Assembly (NCBI RefSeq): GCF_016545825.1
Contig: NC_052619.1
Coordinates: forward strand, 29,303,803-29,367,802
Origin: Eucalyptus grandis
Lineage: Eukaryota; Streptophyta; Magnoliopsida; Myrtales; Myrtaceae
Direction: 5' to 3'
Length of the DNA: 64,000 nt
Below are positions 32,829-44,120 of the stretch, one piece after another; positions within the stretch are counted from its first letter, which is position 1, and every line of letters begins with the position of its first letter. The notes below the pieces were generated by a model. The model was not told the origin of the DNA and ran no database searches. It saw only the letters and a program-made list of their open reading frames with translations. The position numbers and the translations under genes are program-made.

Positions 32829-35449
32829 TCATGAGCCTCCATGAAATATAATCGCATTTTGCTTTGGCTTCTTCATCCATTTGGCTGCTCTTCTCTTCAT
32901 CCTTCTCACCTTTCTCGCAAGCCATTTGGGTCTTCCAATTTCCAATGAAATGTAAGCTATGGAGATTCCAATCACGATTCTGGAAGCATAGCCTATTCCC
33001 ACTACTTTCCTATCAAACCAATTTCCATACTCTTTTGTATTGTCCTCTTGGAAGAATGCTAGAAGTGGTGGAGAAGGTTGAGTATCATTATGGCTTGTGC
33101 TTTGTAATGGGGTTCCATGTAGGCCGATATTTCCACGAAATGAGTCGCTCGTGAATGTGCTCAATTGCTTGTTTTGAGGTATGCAACCCATGAGTTGGTT
33201 TTCTGAGAGGTTCAAATACTCGAGAAATGTCAAATCACCAAGTTCTCTAGGAATCATCCCACTAAGTTTGTTTGTAGATAAATCTAGCCATTCAAGATTA
33301 GTCAAGTCTCCAAGGGTCGGAGGAATGGAACCCATGAGGTGATTGTGGGAAAGGTTGAGCCCTACGAGAGATTGAAGATGTCCAATAACATCCGAGATGT
33401 TTCCTTCAAAAGAGTTGAGAGATAAGTCTAAGGTTATGAAGATGGTCAAGATCCTCACTAGTAGAATCTCATTTCCTTTCATGATCACTTTCACGGAATC
33501 CTCATAGGTTGTTATACCAGTTGGATAACTCATGTACAATGACTTGTTTCGTGGCTCTCACCCAATTTGCGCACTCATCATCCCCTGAAGTTTCACTATC
33601 AAATTGGCTGGTAAAGGACCAGAGAAATTATTGTTTGAGAGGTCCAAAATGTGTAACTTAGGAAAGAGATGGGCTATCCTTAGAAAATCCAAACGACCCC
33701 TAAAATTGTTGGACCTTAGAATAAGAACTTTTAGTTTGGGTAGTGTTTCGACCCATACCGGGAAATTATCCTCAATCTTATTATTGCTGAAATCTAGAAC
33801 TTCTAGGTTTTTGCAATTGACAAGGGATTGTGGCAATGTGCCTTCGAATTGATTTTGACTTAAGTCAAGAGTTCTCAAGCTACTATGCAATGAAAATCTT
33901 TTAGGAATTATACCTGAAAGATGATTCATTCGCAAGTTCAAAACCAATAAACCAATGCTACAATTTGATAAGCACTCAGGTAGGCTACCAATTAAGTTAT
34001 TATTAGACAAGATGAGCAATAAAAGGCTGGTGGCGATGCATATGGAAGAAGAGATCTTCCCCTCCATTTTATTTTTTTCGATTGAATAGAATCTTGTGGA
34101 GGGTGATGGAAGTGGAAGTGGGCCTTCAAATTTGTTGTTGGATAAATTAATACTTGACAATGATGTATTTGAGAAACCTTCAATTGGCCACTGTCCAGAA
34201 AGTTGATTGTGGTGGAGTGATAAATCAACTAGTTTAGTCAAATTATTGAAAAAAAAAGGAATGGGACCGGTGAGTCGATTTGCATCCAGATGTAAGTGGA
34301 GCATAGCTCGAAGATTTCCTAAGGATCCTGGAATCAAACTTGAGAGTTGATTATTGCGAGGAATAGATATCGTAGGTAAGTGAGATTTCCCAAAGAATGA
34401 GGAATGCGACCAATGAGCTGATTATGGTTTAGCTTCAACTGGATCATAGCTCGAAGGTTTCCTAACTCATCAGGAATGTAGCCAGAAAGGTGGTTGTCAA
34501 GTAGATACAAAAGGGTAAGCTCTGTCAAATTGCCTAATGTTGAGGGGATTGAACCGTAAAGATTATTACAATGTAGGTTGAGTTCACGGAGAAGTTTTAA
34601 GTTCCCAAGCATTGGTGGAAGAAAACCAGTAAGTTTATTACAATATAGGTGCAATTTTGTCAGTTTCATCAATTTCCCAAAAGTGGGAGGAATTGGCCCT
34701 TTCATGGAGTTGCCACCCATGTTAATCTCCTCCAAATTTGTCAAATTCCCCATTTCAAGAGGGATAGAGCCGGAAAATGAATTGTTAGAGATGGATAGCC
34801 TCGCGAGACTGCTCAAGTTACCCAAGGAAGAAGGAAGGCATCCATCCAACTGGTTTGAAAACAAGGCAAGCTCATTCAGCAAACGCAATTGACCTATTTC
34901 ATCAGGGATATAGCCATTCAACTCATTAACGGCAAGGTCAAGCACCTCGAGCTTCGTAAGCCCACCAATTTCTTGTGGTATTATCCCAGATAGTTGATTG
35001 AAGGAGAGGTCAAGGTAGGTGAGATTGGTCAAAAGACTGACTTGAGGCGGAATATAGCCAAAGAGTTCATTTATGTGCAAATCTACATAGGCAAGACATG
35101 GCAGAGACGAGAATAGGAACTCATTAAGTGTACCTCTGATATTTGAACTGGTGAGATTGATTCCAATCACACTCCCGGCTTGGTTACATGAGATGCCATA
35201 CCACCCACATGGACACGCCAATGTTGCGTTGAAGTCTCTGGCATTTTGAGGAGGAAGAGTCCATGAAGATAGAGAAGAGGTGGATTGATTTTGTTTTTGA
35301 AGGCTGGATTTCCATATGAGAAGGGATTGCGTTTCTAAGATGGAGGCATAAGCAGGAACTGAACACGATGGAATGATGACTAAAAGCACCAGGCAAAAGG
35401 CAAAGGAAGGTAGAAGAGGCACTAATGTCTCTAATTTGGGTGAACCCAT
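32829..35449 (-). pseudogene. LRR receptor-like protein gene with one frameshift and one stop
   Basis: The ATG at 35449 opens a signal peptide (hydrophobic FAFCLVLLVIIPSC, about 16-29) and an LRR cap (LLIWKSSL ... CPCGWYGISC). Plant-type LRRs (LTNLTYLDLSFNQLSGIIP and similar, 24 residues each) run through frames 34334-35449, 33558-34337 and 32829-33539. The N-terminal third resembles MIK2-type receptor kinase ectodomains. The C-terminal part (TTYEDSVKVIMKGNE, then FDRKVVGIGYASRIVIGISI as membrane segment and a short basic tail, no kinase) is that of Cf-9/RLP12-like receptor-like proteins. Two lesions: a single-base frame change near 34360, and an in-frame TGA at 33558-33560 where the next codons continue the RLP sequence. 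The protein would be a cell-surface immune or developmental receptor. With these lesions it is probably dead, though only recently. Confidence 0.85.
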
Positions 35450-35493
35450 GATTTCTTTTTGTTTTTGCTTGGAGGTTGATAATCAACCTTGAG

Positions 35494-35507
35494 GCATATA
35501 TAAATGG
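35494..35507 (-). promoter_or_regulatory. TATA box of the LRR gene
   Basis: On the minus strand catttatatatgc lies about 45-58 bp upstream of the ATG at 35449. This gives a normal core promoter with a short leader. Confidence 0.6.
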
Positions 35508-35559
35508 CTTGGTTACTTTATTTCTGTCATTTTCCCAGTCCATTGACTGAACCTTTTCT

Positions 35560-36810
35560 TAAGGATCACCAATTTCCTATTTATTAAATGCTGCTGATTG
35601 GGAAGGTTCGCTAGTTGGACAAAGTGTACAGTTTCGTAACGTTGGAACTGCGTGATTGACTTTGACGCAGAGCTTGCTAAACTCTGTTCCTAATAATTGC
35701 TACATTCTTGGGCTTTCCATGAGGTTGGGGTGCCAATAGCAAATACTGTTCTCATGAAAATAGTAATGCATTAATAGGCTATGGTTAAATAGGGAAGAAA
35801 ATGAAGGCTAGTTATTAAAATATCTGTCGAATTTGAGGCGGTTGAATGAAGATGATCCAAATTAAAGGCAACACGTCTTGCCGATTAAAGTCTAAGTTCT
35901 GCCTTTGATTTTGTTTGTTCTTACAGTAATTTTTCTGCACGCGCTGTTCTAAGAATTAATCAGCCAGCGGAAGTCTTTGTTTTTCTTCTTGTTGACCGCT
36001 GCACGTAAATGAAATGATGGGCTCACATAAATGGAAGCTTCACTTTCTCTGCTCTTACACACCTCTATAAATGAAGAGGTGCAGAAGAAGACTTTCATCT
36101 CGTCACACATAGAAGATCTGACCTGTTGGGTGCAAGAGAAATTGAAGAAGATAAAGGAATGTTTGCTTTGTTTGTCTCCTTCTATTTGCATATTAATTGA
36201 AGGAAGAAGAAAGAGAGAAGAAGTGCAATGATGACGGGACGAGTATAAATGGACCTCTTGGAAGTGAGATATGTTGAGCTTTCCTGAAGCAATGTTGGAG
36301 CTCTCAGCGTAAGGAAATTTCTTTGTAATTACACCATATAATGGTTTAGCAAATTAAGTTCTTATGATTACAGAAATTGTGAGAGGCTCAAGTGAGTTAT
36401 TGGAACTAATTAGAAGTTGGGAAACACTGAGAGAGAGTGTTTGAATGCTCCAAGTGATTGTAGTCTCTGTTATATTGCTTGTTTCTATAGAAAAGTTTTG
36501 TGTTGCTCTCATGTAAGCGTAGGTATCGATATTCAAACCGATTTACGTAAATTCAGTGTCCAATTTTTTTCTTTCCTTCTATCTATTATTTGATTTGCTT
36601 GTCCCACGCATTTTTTTAGTGCTGGTCACTATATATTTGCTCGGGGTTTTCTGACTGTAGAACTCATAATTCGTGGTGGGTGTTGTACATGGCCTAATCC
36701 TTCCTTCATAGAAGCAATTTGCACTGATGCCTTCCAAGCATTTGAGGAGAGGTGGAAGATGAAGAGTGCGGTGTAAAATGAGGAGCTTTGTGTCGTGTTT
36801 GTGTATCAAC
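35560..36810. other. Intergenic DNA upstream of the LRR gene
   Basis: No gene recognised. A ctataaat box at about 36061-36068 is followed by an open 66-codon frame (36031-36231) with no known motif. This may be a truncated first exon or chance. Confidence 0.3.
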
Positions 36811-36814
36811 ACTT

Positions 36815-37645
36815 TCTAGCTCTTCACACCACCTCTTCAACGTTTGGTTATATTTTCCTTTTCCATTTGCCATTTGCCATTTTTTACATTGCATTATAAG
36901 TTTTAGGCCTGTTGGTCAAAAAAGAAAAAGCTGGAAAATTGCTCCATGAACCATTCACAACGCTTACTGATCCAAAAACCGCCGCACACGAAACTCCAAA
37001 AGACCTTGACTTCCTAACCTGGCACATGTCTATTCTATTGTGTAGTTATGATCTGATGGTTGCAAAGTCAACGCACAAAGCTTAAAAGATCTGGACTTCT
37101 TCACGCATGAATTACCTAACCCGACAAAGACCTTTGCTTCTTAATAGATGTGTACAAATTTCATGCGTACGTGCCTTCTGGTTTCAACTCTTCTTACTTC
37201 ATCCCATACGATGGTTTAGAACCTAATTGAATGTTAAACCCGCAACATTTAGAGATTCACATGAGAATAATCTTCTTCATGATGAATATAATAATGAGGT
37301 CTCAAAGGATGGGACCATGCACAGATGGTGACCCTACAATCAACACACAATGCAGCATAAAAGAGGGCCTCTAGAATGTTAAAATGGCTACAATCAACAC
37401 ATGAAATGGTTCCCTTTTCTACATAGATAACTTTCTTTCCGAAAATCTTTACGGCTTTACTGATTGCTCTTTCTTTTTCGAGAAATGAATTTGTACCTTT
37501 GTAGCTAGTAGCTGAATCTAATCGAATGTTTCAATAATTTCGGTATCTCTTTTACAATGTAAATTTCAACTAGATGAACTCTTTTATTAAAGAGCAACAG
37601 AAAATGTACTTGCGTGTGAATTCTTCAACTTTATTTTATTCATGC
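36815..37645. repeat. Diverged single copy of the 936-bp unit found at 60.8-63.1 kb
   Basis: Shares 'cctttttcatttgccat', 'gttggtcaaaaaa', 'accattcacaacgc' and 'ccaaaagaccttgac' stretches with the array at 60770-63140, in the same order and orientation. No open frame is shared, so it is non-coding or a decayed gene flank. Confidence 0.6.
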
Positions 37646-37785
37646 AATATCTAAGTAGGCTTAAATTTAAAGAAAAGTTGCCAACCAAATATATAAAAGG
37701 AAAAGCTTCTGCTATTTTGGGTTTAGCATGTGCAAGTCTCTGCTGTCTCATAACCTTATATAGACACATATATAGACACACACAC

Positions 37786-37786
<1 letters not shown>

Positions 37787-37816
<30 letters not shown>

Positions 37817-37852
37817 TGTATGTATGTATGTATGTATGTATGTATGTATGTA

Positions 37853-37889
<37 letters not shown>
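37787..37889. repeat. (TATG)n then (TG)n compound microsatellite
   Basis: About 18 TATG units run directly into about 16 TG units. Both strands read as open frames (37642-37893, 37748-37984) because of the repeat; these are not genes. Confidence 0.95.
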
Positions 37890-37892
<3 letters not shown>

Positions 37893-37989
37893 AGTGGAAA
37901 ACTACCAGACAAATACGTGGATTCCAAGTATACTGATATACTAATTAATCCGAGCTGAGTTAAGGGTAGTAATAAGACAAGCAATCACA

Positions 37990-39004
37990 AACTTCGTGAT
38001 GGTTGCTGTTATATCCCAAATCTATATTCAGAATATAGGAAAGGATCGACCTTTCATCAAAGAAAAGACAAAGCCTTTAACCAATGTAAATCATTTTAAG
38101 AAAAATTATAAACCATAATAAGCTTTATTTAGAAATCAAAATAAATCCTAACTTTATGATCAAGCAATGAGTGATGCAACTTTACAATAATTATGCCGTT
38201 GTCAAAATCACACTTGAATTAGTATGCAATAACACTTATTACGAGTCATGTGAATATGAGAAATGATTTTAGATATTGTTGCGACCTTTCCGAGATGAGT
38301 CTAATGGGGCTTAACGGATTACTAAGTGGGTGCAAATGATCCTCTCCTGAGATGACGCTGCGCTTTCAATATTCTGCCCATTGCAACTTGCTTTTATCTC
38401 CTTGCTTCATGATTTTTTAAGAGACTCTACCAGATGCCTAGGAGCCCGGTAAAGTGTAGAAGAACAGACTTCAAGATGTTTTCTCACTCATCTTCACGGT
38501 GCAACTGAGGACAGATGGCGAACCAATGCGCACTCGTGAGATTTCCTAAGGTTGACTCCATCTCTTTTCTCTACTCTCCGTTTCCGAAAGAACTCCTACT
38601 TTTGTGCAAAAAAATTGGACAATAATTTCCAAGAAATCCCGATTACTTTGGAAGCTCTAAATGCCTAAACGATCTAAAATGTAACTATGAAAAGTTCGAA
38701 GAAATATTTTGGGAGGAAAACAAGCTCTAATGGCTCAGAAAATATGTAAAGACGACATTTGAGCTAAAATTATGCTCACAATTGAGAGGTGTGCTATATT
38801 GGGGTTTTACTATCCATTTGTCACAGATGTACCGCTTTATATTTTTTTGTAGTATTAATCAAATTTAACAAAAACTAACGGAGGGTAAATTTGTCACAAA
38901 TGTATCTATTTATAGTTTTTGGTGGTCAAAAAATTAATATAGAGTAAATTTATCATGGGTTTACAAGTTCTGGGTCAAAAAATTAGTCTAGATAACAGAA
39001 TCTA
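37990..39004. other. Intergenic DNA, partly repeated at the window end
   Basis: About 38190-38530 resembles 63475-63800 ('gtcaaaatcacactt', 'gggtgcaaat.at', 'ggagcccg' words). No gene seen. Confidence 0.4.
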
Positions 39005-40548
39005 GAAGGAAAAAAAAAGCAGCCTATCATGAAAGTTAACATGGATGGATCTATTTTCATGTATATCTATTCATTTGTCTTAGATCCTCCTCCATCTTTA
39101 CTTTTCCTTCTGGAAACTCTATTTTTAAAGAGGTTAGGAAAGTGATAATCCTTCGAAAAGTAAAGTCTCAGTCTTGATGAAAGACAATGCCATCGAGGAA
39201 TGAAAAGCAAGGAGTTGGCTCTCATTGACAAAACAATTGACGGGGCAAAGCTCTCTTCGCTACGATTAAGAAAGGTACCTAAAACTACATGAGAAATGCG
39301 AAAGGAAGAGATAAGCCAAGTCAAGGATTTACTACAGCATCCGCCACTCTCAATCATAAGTTAGTCTCGGGAAAGGACTTTCACTGCAGCAGATACTTGG
39401 CTTTACCTTTTTTCTTATTAAAATTCAGCCACTTCGGAATAATCATGACAAATTCTCTGTTAACTATTTAGCTTGACACCTCTTTTGTAACTTCCTAAAC
39501 CTCGCAATGTATTTTTCCAGTATTCATCTTGTGAAGGCCGGCCATAGTTACTTTCAGCTCAGCTCAATAAAATTACTCATGGAACTTGTGTTCTGACTCG
39601 TACCAATTATAATTGAGTTTGATGACTAATTCATGTACCATGTAATGGCCGATTTAGGCAGGAATGTATGCTTTTCCATTTAGTAATGAGAGCTTTAGCG
39701 CTAGATGCGGCAATGGGACTTCACAGGTTTGATCAGATCTACGCTTTCACATGGTCATGTTGCTCAACCTCAAAAGATCAAATTGCCAAATGACATACAA
39801 ATAAGAATTAGTTAAGAAAATTGAGGACCCATGATATCCACTACTACGTTCCTGACACATTTGAGACCCTGCTAAATAATTTCTCTTCTATAGTTCTATA
39901 AGTCTACTAATATTATCTTGATTTAACATTCAAGCCTAAAGAGTGCAAAGTTTAGGTATACGTGCTAGCAAAAACGGAAAGTTTTAGTATATAGTTGCTT
40001 CTATATATTTTTCCTATTTGTATTGCTCTCTAATGATGCCCCTTGGATAACTCTTTCATACAAAAACCAAAGATCCAAAGTAACCTGAAAAGACTTACTT
40101 CATGATCAAATAACAGAGTCTAAGCATACTAACATCTTCAAAGCATATGGTCATTTGTAGCAAAAAGTATCAAAAAAGTAATAAACTTACTGCACATGTA
40201 CCAATTCAATTATAAACTTTTTAATTGGACTAATTTGATTTTAAACCTTTTGCATTTATGCCAATTGGATCAACCTAGTCAATTTTGACCAAAAATCGCT
40301 GGCGTGGACGTCGGCTATCTTACATGACATAATTGACGTTAATGTATACATTTTCATTTCAATATGGAAGACGACTTTGTAGACAATTATAATAAGGTTA
40401 GTAACTTTTTTGCTGAACACATGATATAATCAGTAATCGGTTGTTCAATTAATGAGCATAGTTTACACATGTCCGATTTAATAATCTGGAAAAGCATGTG
40501 CTCTCCCCGTGAAAGCCTACTTTCTTCTAGAAGTCAACATGGCATTTT

Positions 40549-40558
40549 CTATTTATAC
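40549..40558 (+). promoter_or_regulatory. TATA box of the broken secreted-protein gene
   Basis: ctatttatac lies about 115 bp upstream of the ATG at 40666. In the intact paralogue the same place (about 17280-17305) reads a CA-rich sequence without a TATA box. Confidence 0.45.
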
Positions 40559-40665
40559 ACTCCAAATCTTTCCCTCTTCCCCTCATCCATGATCAAACTT
40601 ACACTTGTAGCTCCTATTAATCCTATAGGCTCGCATATACTTTCATAATCAAAGCAAGCAGATCA

Positions 40666-43600
40666 ATGGCTTCCAAAAGTAGCTTCTTCTTCACGGCCCT
40701 CATTCTGGGACTTGTGGTGGTCCTCGCATCAGACAGCATGGGTCGGTGGGAAGCAGCTCGCAATCTGCTACAGTTGCCAAAAATTCCAAACTTGACGACG
40801 CTGTCGGGAGAGACGTTGCCTCACTCCTGCCACTCTCAGGAGCGACATTCACTCCATTCTCGGGGACCATGTTCCCACCACCCCCGGTAGTGACGTTCCC
40901 TGGGGTAACATTTGTCACGCCCCGAACCCTGAGACACTTGAACAACCCGCCATGGTCATGTAAATGCGACATTCCCAGGTAGTGTCACCGACCCCAACTT
41001 TTCTTATAATTATTATGTGCATGCGGAACGTGCAAAGAAACCCCTAACAAAAACGCATGGGATAGGACAGCAGAAAAAATCACTTCAAAATCAACCAAAC
41101 ATACTTTCATACATCATTATCAATCCAGGCTTACATACACCAACATGATCCGGAGACTATATGCACCAAAAATGGGTTAGAGTTTATGTGCATCAAAAAG
41201 GGGTTAGCCTACACAACATGGATCAGTTCGCCAAAAAGAAAATCAATAGTCCTAGGACTACTGGTCAGCCCCATTCAACGATCCCACATCCTTAGGATTC
41301 GTCACCCAAGAGGCCGGGGGCGAGGCGTTGGTCACTCCACCACTAGGAAGATCCGCCACACCTTCACCCAAAATGGCATTCATCACAGCCATCGGAATAT
41401 CCGTGCTATCCAGAGGGCCAACCCTAACGCCATCGACTCCGGAACGAAACCAAGTCCTAAACATGTATGGTACTCTGTCATGCACGTTTACCTGAACCCA
41501 TATGAGGATCCTAACCAACTAATAGACCCAAGGACTCCCAGGGTCAGGAGCACTCTCTGTCGTTTAGTCAATCTCCGTCGGCAGGCCACTCATCTCCGGG
41601 GGTACCGCCATCTATGGTCTTGTAATATTTTCCCCAAACTAGGATGAGACTTTGTCTCAGCAAGTTCAACCCTCCTAAACCCCTATTAGAAAGAAAATAT
41701 GCCCCAGAGTGGTCTAGCCACACAGCACAGAAGACTTACCTCGCCTCCTTGCCTTCCTGCAAATTAGTACAATTCATATCACTCAATCACAGGTAACAAC
41801 AGGGATTTAAATCATTGGAGCACAATTAATTTCACTTAATCTGCAATCACAGCAACCATTCCAATCATCAATCACTACTACACAAGGGCATAGCCTACTC
41901 GCAGTTCGGCTATCTACTGACATATAGCTAGGCATCGCCTCCCCCCTTGGAACGCGGCTTCGTCAGTATATCGACGGCGTTCTCTAAGGAGCATGGGTCC
42001 AGAATCAATTGCGATTCGCATCCGTTGTATGGGACATCCCATATAGAGGCAATTCCAACTTAATATTTCAAAACAATTTCTCATAATTATCATACAACAA
42101 CTCATAATTAACTTAAGGCACTTCACACGTCATTCACATATTCCAATTACAACATTAATCTTTAAAAATCCAATTTCGATATCAAACCCGACATTTGAGA
42201 TTTTCTAAATAAAATCCATAATTTCCTCAATCAACACTCAATTTGCATTAACCTTTCATCAATTTCAAATGATAAATATACAACGGCGATCGGCACGAAA
42301 TTCGAGCAATTATGGTCAAAAATAATTTTTTTCGAGTTTTTTATAAATAATATTTTAATGATTTTCGGAATATGATTTATTATTAAATAATCCAACAAAT
42401 TCGAAACATTTATTTAAATGATAAAAAAATTCCTTTAAGTCACATCAAGGCTTATCTTAAAATAAACCTACTTAACCCTTAAACTAAGCATGCTTTACTT
42501 TAATTAAACAACTTAATATAATCCACATCTAAATAAATTAACCTAGCAACATAATCTCAATCAACCTAAGCTAAACACGCTTAGGGCATGATTAACCTAC
42601 TAATCGAGGTTTAGTGAGTTAAACTCACCGGAATCGCTTTCCGACGAGTCTCGGCGAAGAGCATGACGATGCCGATGACAAACCTACACGGATCAACACC
42701 AAATGAGAACCAATAGGGGACTAAAATGAGCTCGGAAGGGGCTGGATCTTGCTGGTTTTTCCAGCAACTAACCGAGCTCGGAGGGTGATGGAACGGCGGC
42801 TGAACGGGCGGAGGAAGACCGGCGGTGGCTTGGGTGGAGGAACGGCGACGACGGGAGCTTCGGTGAGGCGTGGCGACATCGAGCAGCGACTGCGAGATGG
42901 TGGACGACGGCTGGAGCTCAAGGGCGAAGACGGAGCACCTCGACGCGGGACGGTGCGTGGTCGCACGCGGGCAAGCGGCGACGGCGAGCTCCGGCGACGA
43001 ACGGCAAGCGGCGGCGACGATCGAACGGGCGAAGGGCGTCGGCTGGCTGGGCGGTTCGCACGAGCAGCCCTCTCTTTCTCCTCTTTTCAAAATCCAACCA
43101 TTTCCCTTGATTCAAGGAAGAAGATGAAGTGAAAGCCCACATTTTCAAGAGCCCATCTCCTCCCTCCACTTGTCACCACCCTAACCAATCTTGCCTCCTC
43201 CATGACATCACTTGTGATGTCACCATCCACTAACTCCAACCTTCCACAACTTTAGTCCAATAGGTTCAATTTTATTTTCCGCCGAGGTCCAAATTTTTGT
43301 ACACCCAATTACTTCAACTCCCATCAATTCTCTTCCAATTGAGTCTAAATTAAAGTCCATGAATTAATCCAATGTTCCTAATAAGATTTGTGACACACCA
43401 TGACTTCCAATTTCAGAATTCGATCTCAATTTCACGGTTAATTTCACTTTGGCACAATACTAGCGCATTCTAATCTACTGAGCAGCTTTTAGAATTTTTT
43501 GTGCATTTGACTTGTGGTTGATCAATTCAAGCCACAATGTACATCTTTGACACATTGATAACTTTCGATTGTCGGGGTAATCTCAAGGTTTCAAATATGG

Positions 43601-44044
43601 GCACAGGGTACCCAATCGTTAGAAAAGTCGGTCTAGTGTCGATCGGCAAGAATTGTGCGATCCGGTGGAATCACCTACACTTGATCACATGCCTCTGTTG
43701 AGCCAACCTATCTCCGCTCTCTAATCGATTTTTATTTGTGCCGCAATGACCCTTGCAGATTATCTCGATCGAAAGGTCGCTTCCTGATCAAATTCTCGAG
43801 TCTTATGCATTAGAATTTCTTAATGGCTTCACATGATAGACTAGTTTTCACATGAGTGGCCGACTCAAGGAAATGAACTATATGCGTGCCGACGAAATGC
43901 CCGTCTAAATTTATTGAAATTAGAATAGGAAAATCAGGATGTCACAACATTCCCGCCACTCCCATCTTTTCTCCAAATCCCTTCGTTCTTGACTACCACC
44001 TCCATCCCTTTCCTCCCGCTACCATGCTCTACCTATCTTACCAG
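40666..44044 (+). pseudogene. Secreted proline-rich protein paralogue, frameshifted and split by a solo LTR
   Basis: Paralogue of 17426-17755. The ATG at 40666 starts the signal peptide MASKSSFFFTALILGLVVVL, followed by an ARNLLQLPKIPNL segment like the intact copy. After about residue 50 a small deletion shifts the frame. At 40912 the gene is cut by a 3,034-bp solo LTR, with acatt duplicated at each side. It resumes at 43952 (cccgccactccc, matching the 3' part of the intact gene) and ends near 44044. It cannot give the normal protein. Confidence 0.75.
40913..43946 (-). mobile_element. Solo LTR, Tekay-like Ty3 family (3,034 bp)
   Basis: Termini tgtcacgcccc ... gatgtcaca with a perfect 5-bp duplication acatt (40908-40912 and 43947-43951). 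No gag-pol, no second LTR and no primer site inside, so it is a solo LTR left by recombination. Orientation is judged from the shared 'gagttaaactcacc' word near 42617 and from the start gtgacatcc on the minus strand, both matching the LTR at 19590. The GC-rich zone at 42720-43130 gives long but spurious frames (42611-43090, 42749-43132). Confidence 0.8.
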
Positions 44045-44120
44045 CCCTTGAAGTATATTAGTTCATATAGCTTCATTTGAATATTATACAGATGTTGCAC
44101 TAAGTGACTTTGAGAGATCA

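Noticed and set aside
37642..37984. Frames reading periodic MYVC and HTHT peptides
   Set aside because: They are translations of the TATG/TG microsatellite.
41186..41647. 153-codon plus-strand frame
   Set aside because: It lies within a solo LTR and shows no known motif; the second solo LTR does not preserve it.
42611..43169. Frames of up to 159 codons on both strands
   Set aside because: They fall inside a solo LTR, in a GC-rich patch, without any domain.
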